Source: Pseudomonadota bacterium (lineage in GTDB: Bacteria; Pseudomonadota; Gammaproteobacteria; Xanthomonadales; Rhodanobacteraceae). From it: a stretch of 64,000 nucleotides of DNA. The DNA is taken from positions 1 to 64,000 of the forward strand of contig JAJYQO010000093.1 of assembly GCA_021794575.1 (NCBI GenBank), in the 5' to 3' direction. Shown piece after piece: positions 24,370 through 37,123 of the stretch (positions are counted from its first letter, which is position 1; each line of letters starts with the position of its first letter). Below the pieces are notes generated by a model, which saw only the letters and a program-made list of their open reading frames with translations, searched no databases and had not been told where the DNA came from. The position numbers were made by a program, and so were the translations under genes.

Positions 24370-26622
24370 CTACGGCGTGGCGGGTGCCTCCAGAGTGACG
24401 TCCACGTGGTCCGTCGCGGTTGAGCTGTCGCCGATGTAGATGCGGTAGTTCCCCGGGTTGGCCTGCCATCGCAGGTCGCTCTGCACGATGGCCAGGTCGC
24501 GGCGGGTCAGGCGGAAGTGCAGCGTATGCTGCTCGCCCGGCGCCAGCGTCACGCGGCGGAAGCCGCGCAGCAGCCGCAGCGGCGGGCTGACGCTGGCCAC
24601 CTCGTCGTGCACGTACAACTGCACCACATCGGTCCCCCTGCGCGTGCCGGTGTTGCGGATGCTCGCGGTGACCGTCAGCGTGCCGTTCCAGGGCATGCGG
24701 ACCCGGTCGGCGTGCACGTCGCCGATCGCGAACGTGGTGTAGCTGAGGCCGTAGCCGAACGGAAACAGCGGCGTGTTGGCCACGTCCACGTAGCGCGTGG
24801 TGTAGGGATCGTCGGGGTTGTACGGCCGCCCGGTGCGCAGCTGGCTGTAGAACAGCGGCACCTGGCCGAGGTCGCGCGGGAAGGTCACCGGTAACTTGCC
24901 CGAGGGATCGACGCGGCCGAACAGCACGTCGGCAACCGCCGGTCCGCCCTCGGTGCCCGGCATCCAGGCATCCAGAATCGCCGGTACATGGCTGGCCAGC
25001 CAGGGCAACGCCAGTGCGCGGCCGTTGATCAGCACCACCACCACGGGGATGCCGGTGGCGACCACCGCCTTGACCAGGGCCAGCTGATTGCCCGGCAGGC
25101 CCAGGTGCGAGCGGCTGTTGCCTTCGCCGACGATTGCGACATCTTCGCCCACCACCAGCACTGCTGCGTCCGCGCTGCGCGCCAGCGCCACCGCCTGCGC
25201 GAAGCCCGCCTCGCTGTGGCCGCGTACGCGGGTGCCCGGCGCGTACAGCACCTGCGTGTGCGGCGAGACGGCCTGGCGGATGCCGGCGAGCACGCTCACG
25301 GCTTCATCGGCCTGACCTTCGGCATGCACCGGACCGAGCAGGTCCAGGCGGTCGTCGGCCAGCGGACCGATCACGGCGAGGCGCTGCAGATCGCTGCGCA
25401 GCGGCAGGGTGTGGTTCTGGTTGCACAGCAGCACCATCGATCGTGCCGCCACCTCGCGTGCCAGTGCGCGGTGTGCCGCGGAGGGTGGTGCCATCGGCGA
25501 GTCGCCGCTGCGCCCGCCGTGGCGGTAGGGATCGGCGAACAGGCCCAGCCTGTACTTAGCCTCCAGCACGCGGCGCACGGCGGCATCCACGGTCGCCATC
25601 GGCACTTTGCCTTCGCGCACCAGCATGGGCAGTTCCTTCAGGTAGGTGCCGCTGTGCAGGTCGATGTCGATGCCGGCGTCGATGGCCTCCTGCGCCGCTT
25701 GGGCCGGCGTGGCGGCGATGCCATGCTGCTGCAGTTGCGGCACGGCGTCGTAGTCGGACACCACCAACCCGTCGAAGCCCCACTGCCGGCGCAATACTCC
25801 GTGGATCAACGCGCCGTCGGCCGTGGTCGGTACGGCATTCAATGCGATAAAGGCGGCCATCACCGCGCCCACGCCCTGGTCCACCGCGGCCTTGAACGGT
25901 GGCAGGTAGACCGAGTCCAACAGGTAGCGCGGCAGCCACACCGAGTTGTAGTCGCGGCCCGCCTGCACGGCGCCGTAGCCGGCGAAGTGCTTGGCCGTGG
26001 CCAGCATAGCGTCGGGCGCAGCCAGGTTTTTGCCCTGGAAGCCGCGGATGGCGGCGCCGGTCATCACTGCGTCGAGGTAGGGGTCTTCGCCGGCGCCCTC
26101 GGATACCCGGCCCCAGCGCGGATCGCGCCCGATATCCACCATCGGCGCAAAGGTCCAGTCCACACCTGCGCGTGTGGCTTCCTGTGCGGCGGCATGCATG
26201 GCCTGCTGCACCAGCGCCGGATCCCAGGTGGCGGCCAGGCCGATGGGCATGGGGAAGATCGTGCGGAAGCCGTGCACCACATCGCCCATGAACAGCAGCG
26301 GGATATGCAGTCGCGACTGCAGCGCCAGATGCTGCATGCGCCGTGTGTAGGCAGCCACGTCCACGCCTGGCAGTACGCCGTTGGTGCCGCCGACCTCGCC
26401 TTTGCGGATCAGCGCCGCAAGATCCTTGTGGTCCGCGCCGAGGATGGTGAGCTGGCCGACCTTCTCCATCAGCGTCATGCGCGCCAGCAGGCCATCGACG
26501 GTGGCGCGCATGGCTGCCGGATTGGTGCCGCTGGCGCGAGCGGCTGTTGCCGCGAGGGTGGGTAGCGACACGAGGCTCGCCAGAGCGGTGGCCAGCACGA
26601 GGAGGACAGGACGCAGCGGCAT
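24370..26622 (-). CDS. bglX: GH3-family beta-glucosidase (BglX-like), exported
   Basis: A 750-residue glycoside hydrolase of family 3 with a signal peptide (1-25). The three-domain BglX layout is visible: an N-terminal TIM barrel with DVVHGFRTIFPMPIGLAATWD, DPRWGRVSEGAGEDPYL and TAKHFAGYGA; the nucleophile D290 in GLVVSDYDAV; a middle alpha/beta sandwich with GEGNSRSHLGLPGNQ; and a C-terminal fibronectin-type III-like domain. It probably acts in the periplasm on beta-glucosides or oligosaccharides. It is monocistronic, with a TATGCT -10-like box in the leader. The exact substrate cannot be read from the sequence. Confidence 0.92.
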   Translation of the reverse strand: MPLRPVLLVLATALASLVSLPTLAATAARASGTNPAAMRATVDGLLARMTLMEKVGQLTILGADHKDLAALIRKGEVGGTNGVLPGVDVAAYTRRMQHLALQSRLHIPLLFMGDVVHGFRTIFPMPIGLAATWDPALVQQAMHAAAQEATRAGVDWTFAPMVDIGRDPRWGRVSEGAGEDPYLDAVMTGAAIRGFQGKNLAAPDAMLATAKHFAGYGAVQAGRDYNSVWLPRYLLDSVYLPPFKAAVDQGVGAVMAAFIALNAVPTTADGALIHGVLRRQWGFDGLVVSDYDAVPQLQQHGIAATPAQAAQEAIDAGIDIDLHSGTYLKELPMLVREGKVPMATVDAAVRRVLEAKYRLGLFADPYRHGGRSGDSPMAPPSAAHRALAREVAARSMVLLCNQNHTLPLRSDLQRLAVIGPLADDRLDLLGPVHAEGQADEAVSVLAGIRQAVSPHTQVLYAPGTRVRGHSEAGFAQAVALARSADAAVLVVGEDVAIVGEGNSRSHLGLPGNQLALVKAVVATGIPVVVVLINGRALALPWLASHVPAILDAWMPGTEGGPAVADVLFGRVDPSGKLPVTFPRDLGQVPLFYSQLRTGRPYNPDDPYTTRYVDVANTPLFPFGYGLSYTTFAIGDVHADRVRMPWNGTLTVTASIRNTGTRRGTDVVQLYVHDEVASVSPPLRLLRGFRRVTLAPGEQHTLHFRLTRRDLAIVQSDLRWQANPGNYRIYIGDSSTATDHVDVTLEAPATP

Positions 26623-26772
26623 GGACGGATTCCCGGCAAGGCGATCGGCAGCCGTCGAGCATAGCGGCGGGCCGGTGCACCGGTGCCGTCCACGTGCTTG
26701 TGCTGCATGGCATCACAGGCGGTGCCACCCCGTTACACTGCGGAGCTCGAGCAACACGGCAGAGCCCCGCAC

Positions 26773-28188
26773 ATGAATGCACGCACGCGCGTCCTCACCG
26801 GCATCACCACCACCGGCACGCCGCACCTCGGCAATTACGTGGGTGCCATCCGGCCGGCGCTGCGGCTCGCGGCGCAGCCGGATACCGATGCGTTTTTCTT
26901 CCTGGCCGACTACCACGCGCTGATCAAGTGCGACGACCCCGAACGCATCGCGCGTTCGCGTCTGGAGATCGCCGCCACCTGGCTGGCCTGCGGGCTGGAC
27001 CCGGCGCGTGTCACCTTCTACCGCCAGTCCGACATCCCCGAGATTCCCGAGCTCGCCTGGCTGCTGACCTGCGTCACCGCCAAGGGCCTGATGAATCGCG
27101 CCCATGCCTACAAGGCCGCGGTGGACGCCAACACCGCGCAGGGCGAGGACGCCGATGCCGGCATCGGCATGGGCCTGTACAGCTACCCGGTGCTGATGGC
27201 CGCGGACATCTTGCTGTTCGGCGCGCAACAGGTGCCGGTGGGCCGCGATCAGGTGCAGCACATCGAGATGGCGCGCGACATCGCGCAGCGCTTCAATCAC
27301 CTCTACGGCGGCGGCAAAGCGCTGCTGGCATTGCCCGATGCGGTCGTCGACGAAGATGTGGCCACCCTGCCGGGGCTGGACGGCCGCAAGATGTCCAAGA
27401 GCTACGACAACACCATCCCGCTATTCGCCGGCGGCTCGCGCGCGCTCGAGGACGCCATCGCGCGCATCGTCACCGACTCGCGCAAGCCCGGCGAGCCCAA
27501 GGATCCGGACAGCAATGCGCTGTGCGCGATTTACCGTGCCTTCGCCACGCGCGCGGAAGGCGATGCCTTTGCCGCCGACCTGCGGTCCGGGCTGGCCTGG
27601 GGCGAGGCCAAGCAGCGCCTGACTGCGTGCATCGAACAGGAGATTGCGCCGCTGCGCGCGCGCTACGACGCGCTGCTGGCCGATCCGGAGCAAATCGAAG
27701 CGTCGCTGCGGGACGGCGCGCGCAAGGCGCGGCGGTTGGCCGGTCCGCTGCTGGACCGGCTGCGCGAGGCGGTCGGGCTGCGTACACCGCTTGCCGCGTC
27801 CGCGACGCGCGCGCAGCCAGCAGCCGGCGGCGCGCGCCATGGCCGTTTCGTCACCTTCCGCGGCCGGGACGGGCGCTTCCACTTCCGCTTCCTGGGTGCC
27901 GATGGCAGTGATCTGCTGCTATCGGTGCCGTTCGATGCGCCCAAGGCGGCCGCCGACTGGGTGACCGTGCTCGACAAGGCCGGCGGCGGAGTCAGTTTCG
28001 TGTGGGGCCATGAAGGGCTGCACCTGCAGGCGGAAGACACCGTGGCCGGACCTATCGCTGTGCTGTGGTACGGCGACGAGCGCCTGGCCAACACCGAGCC
28101 GCAGCCGGACGCCGCCGCGCGCGACGCGTTGGCGGCGCGCCTGGTCGAGGAACTGGAGGCGCGCTGGCGCGCCCTGCGCGACGGCTGA
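26773..28188 (+). CDS. trpS: tryptophanyl-tRNA synthetase with C-terminal extension
   Basis: Class I synthetase charging tRNA-Trp. The catalytic core has [11 protein letters not shown] (HIGH-like, residues 15-25), [15 protein letters not shown], and KMSKS from residue 206. At 471 residues it is about 130 longer than E. coli TrpRS. After an Ala/Arg-rich linker, residues from about 357 form an added domain, [18 protein letters not shown]...[14 protein letters not shown], whose pattern resembles the YegP/DUF1508 repeat. The track's earlier start is wrong; the ATG at 26773 gives the correct N-terminus. A TTACACT -10-like box lies about 35 nt upstream. It is followed by an unrelated hydrolase. Confidence 0.95.
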   Translation: MNARTRVLTGITTTGTPHLGNYVGAIRPALRLAAQPDTDAFFFLADYHALIKCDDPERIARSRLEIAATWLACGLDPARVTFYRQSDIPEIPELAWLLTCVTAKGLMNRAHAYKAAVDANTAQGEDADAGIGMGLYSYPVLMAADILLFGAQQVPVGRDQVQHIEMARDIAQRFNHLYGGGKALLALPDAVVDEDVATLPGLDGRKMSKSYDNTIPLFAGGSRALEDAIARIVTDSRKPGEPKDPDSNALCAIYRAFATRAEGDAFAADLRSGLAWGEAKQRLTACIEQEIAPLRARYDALLADPEQIEASLRDGARKARRLAGPLLDRLREAVGLRTPLAASATRAQPAAGGARHGRFVTFRGRDGRFHFRFLGADGSDLLLSVPFDAPKAAADWVTVLDKAGGGVSFVWGHEGLHLQAEDTVAGPIAVLWYGDERLANTEPQPDAAARDALAARLVEELEARWRALRDG

Positions 28189-28233
28189 GGCGGTCGCGTC
28201 CGTCCGGCGCAGCCAAATCCCACACAATAGGGC

Positions 28234-30066
28234 GTGGACACGCGAATGCGACTGCTGCGCGGAATCAAGGCCCTTCTGGCCAGGCTGTTCCGCGCGCGTG
28301 CCAAGCCGGTGTCGGCCGGCGCGGATTTTCTCGCCGCGGCTGTGCTGGAGACGCGGCATGCCGATGGCGACGACTTGCTGACGGCGGGCCTGGGTCGCAC
28401 GGGATTGCTGGGACCGCCGGTGGCGTTCGCGGACGCGCGGCGACCGACGCCGGCCGAACTGCGCCGGCGCGCCATCCAGATGAGTTGGAAGGGCATCGCC
28501 TGGCTGCAACCGTTGGCTGCCGCCGATACGTATGGCGCGCTGACGCCGGTGCCGGGGCGCGAATACAACGCGTTCGCGCGCGTGCCGGGCGCCAGCGCGA
28601 CGCACCGCGTACTGGCGCAGATTCCCGATGCCTTCGACCGCGCGGCGCGCTGCCTGCTGGTGGCGCCGGCGTCCGGCTCGCGCGGCATCCACGGCGCCAT
28701 TGCCGTGGCGGGCGCCTGGGCTCTGCCGCGCGGCTATGCAGTGGTGTACACCGACAAGGCCGCCGGCAGCGGCTACTGGGATAGTGCCGGGCGCAGCGGC
28801 GTAGCGCTGGACGGCGCGCGCGCGGCAGCCGGCGGCGTGCCGCTGGAGTTCGAGCCCGCGGCGCCGCTGGCCGGGCACGACGCCATCGGCGTCAAGCACG
28901 CGCATTCGGGCGACAACCCGGAGGCCGACTGGGGCCAGCACACACTGCAGGCGGCGCGCTTCGGGCTGGCCATGCTGGATCGCGCGTTTCCAGAGCAGGC
29001 GCCGTTCACGCCGCAGAACACGTGCATCATCGCCGTCGGCATTTCCAACGGTGGCGGCGCGGTACTGCAGGCGGCAGCGCTGGATCAGCAGCGTGTGCTC
29101 TCCGGCGTGGTGGCCGGCGAGCCCAACATCTGCGTCGAGGGCGGCCGGCCGTTGTACGACTACGCCACCGAGGCCGCGCTGTGGATGCCGTGCGCACTGC
29201 TCGATCCATTCTTCGACACTGCGCCGGGCGCGCGCGGCAATCCGCTGCTGGCCAGCGCGGCTGCGGCGCGCGGCGCCACGCTGCGGGCGCAGGGCTGGTT
29301 GCCCGCAGAGACCTTGCCGGCGCAGGCGCGCGCGGCGCTGACGCATCTGCGCGCGCAAGGCTGGCAGGACGGCGCCTTGAAGAGCGCCGCCGCGGTCACC
29401 GCGTTCGACCTCTGGCGCAGTCTGGCGGTGTTGTATGCCGCCGCCTATACGCGCAGCGGCAGCGAGCCGATGCCCTGCGGCTACCAGTACGCGTTCACCG
29501 ATGGCCTGGGGCATCCCGTGCCGGCGCCCGCGGCGCTGGCCGCGCTGTGGGGTCCGGATGCGGCCGGCGTGCCGCCGGGCAACGGCGTGGCCATTGTCGA
29601 TACGCGTCAGACGCCGCCTGATCTGCACGCGCCCGGTCTGCTGTGCCTACGCGGTCTGTGGACCGGCAGCGCCGCCGCCGCGCGGCGCTTGCGCGCCGGC
29701 GTGGCCGCCACCCGCAGCGCCCCGCCGCGCGCCGGCCTGCCGGTGCTGCTGGTGCATGGCGAGGAGGATGGTCTGATCCCCGCCGTTTTCAGCAGCGCGC
29801 CCTATCTGGCCGCTTCGCGCAAGGTCGGGCTGCTGGTGCGCGAGTGGCGCGTCAGCCCGGCGCAGCATTTCGATGCCTTCCTCGCCATTCCCGGCTTCGC
29901 CCGGCACTACGTGCCGCTGGTGCCCTATGTGCACGCCGCGTTGGATGCGCTGTGGGCGCACCTGCGCAGTGGCGCCGCGCTGCCGGGCGACATGCAGATC
30001 AGGGCCGTACCCGGCCTGCCACCGACAGCGGCCAATCTGCGCCTGCCCGCAGTCGGAGCGCGCTAG
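28234..30066 (+). CDS. D-(-)-3-hydroxybutyrate oligomer hydrolase
   Basis: A 610-residue protein matching the hydroxybutyrate-oligomer hydrolase family, which splits soluble (R)-3-hydroxybutyrate oligomers during polyhydroxybutyrate breakdown. Characteristic segments are GDDLLTAGLGRTGL near the N-terminus, the nucleophile motif GISNGGG (S271), AGEPNICV, LPVLLVHGEEDGLIP (likely acid) and SPAQHFDAFL (likely His). Known members of about 650-700 residues are often exported; here no signal peptide is evident and the N-terminus is basic, so the enzyme may be cytoplasmic. A GTG start at 28234 is used; an ATG four codons later is possible. No PHA synthase is in the window. Confidence 0.85.
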   Translation: MDTRMRLLRGIKALLARLFRARAKPVSAGADFLAAAVLETRHADGDDLLTAGLGRTGLLGPPVAFADARRPTPAELRRRAIQMSWKGIAWLQPLAAADTYGALTPVPGREYNAFARVPGASATHRVLAQIPDAFDRAARCLLVAPASGSRGIHGAIAVAGAWALPRGYAVVYTDKAAGSGYWDSAGRSGVALDGARAAAGGVPLEFEPAAPLAGHDAIGVKHAHSGDNPEADWGQHTLQAARFGLAMLDRAFPEQAPFTPQNTCIIAVGISNGGGAVLQAAALDQQRVLSGVVAGEPNICVEGGRPLYDYATEAALWMPCALLDPFFDTAPGARGNPLLASAAAARGATLRAQGWLPAETLPAQARAALTHLRAQGWQDGALKSAAAVTAFDLWRSLAVLYAAAYTRSGSEPMPCGYQYAFTDGLGHPVPAPAALAALWGPDAAGVPPGNGVAIVDTRQTPPDLHAPGLLCLRGLWTGSAAAARRLRAGVAATRSAPPRAGLPVLLVHGEEDGLIPAVFSSAPYLAASRKVGLLVREWRVSPAQHFDAFLAIPGFARHYVPLVPYVHAALDALWAHLRSGAALPGDMQIRAVPGLPPTAANLRLPAVGAR

Positions 30067-30135
30067 CGAGCAAGTCGGCGTCGTGACCGCTGTCGCGTCC
30101 GCGCACCGAGTGGGATGCGCGGCGGTTTGACGTGC

Positions 30136-32577
30136 TTAGTGCTGGCGCGCGGCCGGCAGCAGCCGCAGTGTGTGCTGCGCCGGTCCGGGCAGCAGTGGCG
30201 TGGGCTTGCCCTCGGCCCAGGCCCGCCAGCCGGCGAGGTAGTAGGGCGAAAGCGGGTTGTCGCTCTGGCCTCCGGGCATGTGCAGGTAACTCTCGCGCAG
30301 GTGGCCGGGCATGATGCCGAAGCGTTCGGAGGCACCGAAGGCCGGTGCCTGCACGCGCGGCATGTTGCTGTCGCCGGGCAGTTCACGACGCGGCTGGTCG
30401 AGCAGCGCGCGCAACGGCGCGGGCAGCGCGGCGGCCAGCGGCTGATCGATGCGGGTGGCGTTGCGTCGCCCCCAGCTCTGCGCGGCGATACCGCCGGGCG
30501 CTGCGGCGAATTCATCCGCGACCTTGCGCGCGGCATCCAGCAGCAGGGCGTTCCAGTCCGGATAGCGCGGATCGAGCAGCCAGGCCGGGCGCTGCGTCAG
30601 CAGCGTCCACACCGCGTATTCGCGGGTATCGCCGCTGGGCCATGCGAAGCTGGGATAGCGCGCCTGCACCCGCGCCACGAAGGGCGCCAGCGCGGCTTCG
30701 ATGACCGCCGCGCGGAACACGCGCGCGGCACAGTAGGACACGCTGTCGATGCCGGCGCGGCCGCTCCAATGGTCGCTGGCGCGCGTCAGTTCGGCCAGGT
30801 TGCCGCCGCGTGCGCCGGCGGCGGTCAGGGTATCGCGCAGCAGCAGGTACCAGTGCCGCATGAACAGCGCGCGGTCATCGAGTTGGATGGTCAGCAGATC
30901 GCGCGGCGCGAAACGCTGGCGCGATCGCAGATCGTCGCGGATCTGCTGCGCGCGCGCGCCCAGGTCGTAGCCGCCGTTGCCCAGCAGCGTCAGCCAGGCA
31001 CCGCCGACCACGCGGTTGTTGGCGGTCCACAGGCGCCCGCCGGGCGGATCGAGGATGCGCGGATAATCCTGCGGCGCCAGCCAGCCCGTCCAGCCCACGC
31101 CGGGTCGGGAGAAATCGGCCGGCAGCATGGGGTCGAAGCCCCGGCGCAGCGGGATGGCGTTGCCGGCGATGGTCCAGCCGATGCGTCCCCGCGCATCGCC
31201 GACGATGAAGTTCTGCGGCGGCATGCCCAGGGTGGGTGCGAGGGCCAGCGCCTGCGGCGCGCCGCGCGCGGTTTCCAGCCGCGTCAGGTCCAGATTAACC
31301 GCGCGCCGGTGCAGCGCGATCCAGTCCATGGCCAGCGGCGTACCGTCGGCATCGTGGGCCATGATCGGACCCCAGATCGTGTCGCGCACGTCGATCGCCA
31401 CGGGCTTGCCGCCGGCCACGTCGATGATTTCCCTATGTGTCCGCAGACGCGCCCAGCCGCCGGGCACCCGGTACAGATGCGGATCGGCCGGATCGCGCAG
31501 CACGCGTACCCAGTCGCGCCACTTGCCGTAGCTGTCGGTGAAGCCCCAGGCGATGGCGCCATTGGTACCGGCCACCAGCACCGGCGCGCCGGGCAGGGTG
31601 ACGCCATCGAGCGTGATCCAGCGCGCGCGGTCGGCCGGATCGGGGTAGCGCAGTTGGGCGCGGAACCAGATGTTGGGCACGCGCAGCGGCAGGTGCATGT
31701 CGTTGGCCACGATCGCCGCGCCGGATTCCGTGAGTGTTCCGGCCACCGCGAAGCTGTTGCTGCCGAGCACTGCGTCCTGGCGCAGCGCGGTGCGCAGTGC
31801 GGCGGTGGTCACCGCGGGCGCGGGCGGCGCGCGGCGCAGGTCGAACACGCTGGCGGCAGGCGCCGGCGCCGGCGTCGCGGACAAGCCCTGCAGCGGCGCC
31901 TCCCAGCGCGGATCGGGCGCCAGCAGAAAATCCACCAGTGGCTTCGGCAGCGTGGCATACAGCCGCGCGCGCTGAGGGGCGTTGAAGTGCGGGGGGGCCA
32001 GGTCGAGATACATGGCATCGACCGCCAGAATGGTGTCGGCCGGTGTCCACGGCCGCGGCGTCTGGCGCAGCAGCAAGTATTCCCAGGGCCGCACTTCCAG
32101 AGCATTCAGACCCGCGTTGACGCCGCGCGCGTAGGCCTCCAGCAGATCGCGCTGGTCGGGCGGCAGCCCCGCCACGATGCGCCCGGCCAGCGCGCGGAAA
32201 CGGTACGGCCGGTGCGCTTCGTCCGCCGGCAGCGCGGCGGGGCCAAGCAGCGCGGACAGTTCGCCGGCCGCATCGCGGCGCAGCAAGTCCATCTGGAAAA
32301 AGCGCTCCTGCGCGTGCACGAAGCCCAGCGCGTAGGCCAGGTCGATGCGGTTGCGCGCGGTGATGCCGGCCACGCCCAGCGCATCGCGAGTCACCGTCAC
32401 CGGCGCCGCCAAGCCGGACAGCGCCTGCTGGCCGTCCAGGCGCGGGCGGCTGCCGGCCAGCAGCAGCCAGGCGGCGGCGCAGGCCGCTGCCAGCAACGTC
32501 AACAGCGCCGCGCCGCTCCAGCCCAGCCAGCGCCGCCATGCGGCGCGTGGCGTGGCATGCGCCGGGTTTGCGGTCAT
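30136..32577 (-). CDS. penicillin acylase-family Ntn hydrolase
   Basis: An 813-residue single-chain precursor of the penicillin acylase/AHL acylase family. A membrane-spanning or signal segment (about 18-42) precedes the alpha region with LAYALGFVHAQERFFQMDLLRR. The autoprocessing site and N-terminal nucleophile are S273 in LGSNSFAVAG, followed by HLPLRVPNIWF and WGFTDSY. C-terminal LPGDSNMPRVQAPAFGASER and MPGGQSDNPLSP are typical. After cleavage it would work as an alpha-beta heterodimer in the periplasm. The substrate is unknown: beta-lactams, acyl-homoserine lactones or other amides. The ATG chosen is MTANPAH; one six codons upstream is possible. Confidence 0.9.
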   Translation of the reverse strand: MTANPAHATPRAAWRRWLGWSGAALLTLLAAACAAAWLLLAGSRPRLDGQQALSGLAAPVTVTRDALGVAGITARNRIDLAYALGFVHAQERFFQMDLLRRDAAGELSALLGPAALPADEAHRPYRFRALAGRIVAGLPPDQRDLLEAYARGVNAGLNALEVRPWEYLLLRQTPRPWTPADTILAVDAMYLDLAPPHFNAPQRARLYATLPKPLVDFLLAPDPRWEAPLQGLSATPAPAPAASVFDLRRAPPAPAVTTAALRTALRQDAVLGSNSFAVAGTLTESGAAIVANDMHLPLRVPNIWFRAQLRYPDPADRARWITLDGVTLPGAPVLVAGTNGAIAWGFTDSYGKWRDWVRVLRDPADPHLYRVPGGWARLRTHREIIDVAGGKPVAIDVRDTIWGPIMAHDADGTPLAMDWIALHRRAVNLDLTRLETARGAPQALALAPTLGMPPQNFIVGDARGRIGWTIAGNAIPLRRGFDPMLPADFSRPGVGWTGWLAPQDYPRILDPPGGRLWTANNRVVGGAWLTLLGNGGYDLGARAQQIRDDLRSRQRFAPRDLLTIQLDDRALFMRHWYLLLRDTLTAAGARGGNLAELTRASDHWSGRAGIDSVSYCAARVFRAAVIEAALAPFVARVQARYPSFAWPSGDTREYAVWTLLTQRPAWLLDPRYPDWNALLLDAARKVADEFAAAPGGIAAQSWGRRNATRIDQPLAAALPAPLRALLDQPRRELPGDSNMPRVQAPAFGASERFGIMPGHLRESYLHMPGGQSDNPLSPYYLAGWRAWAEGKPTPLLPGPAQHTLRLLPAARQH

Positions 32578-32739
32578 GCGCGTTCCCCTTGCCATGGCCG
32601 CCAGTGTGGCATGCCCGCGCGCGTCGGCGCTGCGGCTCAGCGCGCCGGCTGGCTCATGCTGGCATGCGCCGCAATACCGGCGGGATGCGCCAACCGGACG
32701 CGGGAACCGCACTGCGCGGGGCGCGATCCTCGGCGGTGC

Positions 32740-34980
<2,241 letters not shown>

Positions 34981-35012
34981 GCGTTTCGGCGGCGGGCCGT
35001 GAAGTGACCGGC

Positions 35013-35059
35013 ATTATAGGCAGCCGCTGCACCGCCCCGGCGCGGTGCGCGCGTAAACT
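35013..35059. promoter_or_regulatory. divergent parC / uvrB promoter region
   Basis: On the minus strand a perfect TATAAT (35013-35018) precedes parC by 32 bases. On the plus strand TAAACT (35054-35059) ends 7 bases before the uvrB ATG. No LexA-type CTG-N10-CAG box was seen in this short gap, although uvrB is SOS-controlled in E. coli. Confidence 0.55.
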
Positions 35060-35066
35060 GCGGCGC

Positions 35067-37094
35067 ATGAGCGATCGCTTCGAACTCGTCGCCCCCTACG
35101 CGCCCGCCGGCGACCAGCCCGAGGCCATCGCCCGCCTGACCGCCGGGTTCGATGCGGGCCTGGCGCACCAGACGCTGCTGGGCGTCACCGGCTCGGGCAA
35201 GACCTACACCATCGCCAACGTGGTGGCGCGGGTGCAGAAGCCGACCCTGGTGCTGGCGCACAACAAGACGCTGGCGGCGCAGCTGTACGGCGAGTTCAAG
35301 GCGTTTTTCCCGCGCAACGCCGTGGAGTACTTCGTCAGTTACTACGACTACTATCAGCCCGAGGCGTACGTGCCGGCCTCGGACACCTACATCGAGAAGG
35401 ACGCCAGCCGCAACGAACACATCGAGCAGATGCGCCTGTCCGCCACCAAGGCGCTGCTGGAGCGCCGCGATGCGCTGATCGTGGCCACGGTGTCCTCGAT
35501 CTACGGCCTGGGCGATCCCGGCGAGTACTTCCGCATGGTGCTGCACCTGGTGCGCGGCGACCGCATCGACCGGCGCGAGCTGATCCGCCGTCTCACCGAG
35601 ATGCAGTACGCGCGCAACGAGCTGGCGCTGGAGCGCGGCGGCTACCGCGTGCGCGGCGAGGTGGTGGACGTGTTTCCCGCCGAGAACGACAGCGAGGCGC
35701 TGCGTATCGAGCTGTTCGAGGGCGAGATCGAGAACCTGGCCCTGTTCGATCCGCTCACCGGCGCCGTCAGCCGCCGTCTGCCGCGCTACACGGTGTATCC
35801 GGGCTCGCACTACGTCAGCACGCGGCGCACCGTGCTGCAGGCCATCGACACCATCAAGGAGGAACTGCGGGAACGGCTGGCCCAGCTGCACGCCGAGGGT
35901 CGTCTGGTGGAAGCGCAGCGCCTGCAGCAGCGCACGCAGTTCGACCTGGAGATGCTGGCCGAGGTGGGCTACTGCAACGGCGTCGAGAACTACTCGCGGC
36001 ACCTCACCGGCCACATGCCGGGCGAGCCGCCGCCCTGCCTGTACGACTACCTGCCGGCGGACGCGCTGCTGGTAGTCGACGAATCGCACGTCACCATTCC
36101 GCAGTTGGGCGCCATGTACAAGGGCGACCGCTCGCGCAAGGAAACCCTGGTGGAGTTCGGCTTCCGCCTGCCCTCGGCACTGGACAACCGCCCGCTGAAG
36201 TTCGAGGAGTGGGAACGTCGCGCACCGCGTACCATTTTCGTCTCCGCCACGCCGGGTCCGTACGAGCTGCAGCACTCGCGCGGGGAAGTGGTCGAACTGG
36301 TGGTGCGGCCCACCGGCCTGGTCGATCCGCAGATCGAGGTGCGCCCGGCGCGCACCCAGGTGGACGACCTGCTGGGCGAGATCCGCAAACGCGTGGCCAT
36401 GGGCGACCGCGTGCTGGTCACCACGCTGACCAAGCGCATGGCCGAAAACCTCACCGAGTTCCTCGACGAGTACGGCGTGCGCGTGCGTTACCTGCACTCC
36501 GACGTGGAGACGGTGGAGCGCGTGGAGATCATCCGCGACCTGCGTCTGGGCGCGTTCGACGTGCTGGTGGGCATCAACCTGCTACGCGAGGGCCTGGACA
36601 TGCCCGAGGTCTCGCTGGTGGCGGTGCTGGACGCCGACAAGGAGGGTTTCCTGCGCTCCACCACCGCGCTGATCCAGACCGTCGGTCGCGCCGCGCGCAA
36701 CCTGCGCGGAACTGCCATCCTCTACGGCGATGTCGTCACCCCATCGATGCAGGCCACCATCGACGAAACCGGGCGCCGCCGCCGCAAGCAGGCCGAGTAC
36801 AACGCCGCGCATGGCATCACGCCGCGCAGCGTGCAGACGGCGGTGCGCGACATCATGGAAGGCGCGCGCGAGGCGTCGACGTCCGCCAGGGCGCGTGGGC
36901 GCGGTCGCGCCGCCGCCATGGCGCAGGCCGCGCTGCCGCGCGTGGCCGAGGCCTTGCCGCCCGCGCAACTGGTCGCCGAGATCAAGCGTCTGGAATCCGC
37001 CATGCTGCTGCACGCCGAGAACCTCGAGTTCGAGGAGGCGGCGCGTCTGCGCGACGCGATCGCGCGGCTGCGCCAGGCGCAACCGGCGGTATGA
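35067..37094 (+). CDS. uvrB: excinuclease ABC subunit B
   Basis: A 675-residue DNA helicase-like subunit of nucleotide excision repair. It has Walker A GVTGSGKT (K45), the beta-hairpin region [30 protein letters not shown] (motif II), EGLDMPEV and QTVGRAARN (motifs V and VI), and a C-terminal UVR motif ([22 protein letters not shown]) for UvrC contact. The length is normal. The ATG at 35067 yields the conserved [17 protein letters not shown] start; the longer track start has no support. A -10-like TAAACT lies so near the ATG that translation may be close to leaderless. Confidence 0.97.
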   Translation: MSDRFELVAPYAPAGDQPEAIARLTAGFDAGLAHQTLLGVTGSGKTYTIANVVARVQKPTLVLAHNKTLAAQLYGEFKAFFPRNAVEYFVSYYDYYQPEAYVPASDTYIEKDASRNEHIEQMRLSATKALLERRDALIVATVSSIYGLGDPGEYFRMVLHLVRGDRIDRRELIRRLTEMQYARNELALERGGYRVRGEVVDVFPAENDSEALRIELFEGEIENLALFDPLTGAVSRRLPRYTVYPGSHYVSTRRTVLQAIDTIKEELRERLAQLHAEGRLVEAQRLQQRTQFDLEMLAEVGYCNGVENYSRHLTGHMPGEPPPCLYDYLPADALLVVDESHVTIPQLGAMYKGDRSRKETLVEFGFRLPSALDNRPLKFEEWERRAPRTIFVSATPGPYELQHSRGEVVELVVRPTGLVDPQIEVRPARTQVDDLLGEIRKRVAMGDRVLVTTLTKRMAENLTEFLDEYGVRVRYLHSDVETVERVEIIRDLRLGAFDVLVGINLLREGLDMPEVSLVAVLDADKEGFLRSTTALIQTVGRAARNLRGTAILYGDVVTPSMQATIDETGRRRRKQAEYNAAHGITPRSVQTAVRDIMEGAREASTSARARGRGRAAAMAQAALPRVAEALPPAQLVAEIKRLESAMLLHAENLEFEEAARLRDAIARLRQAQPAV

Positions 37095-37123
37095 CCGCCT
37101 GAAAGAATCCTTCGCCTGCCGCG

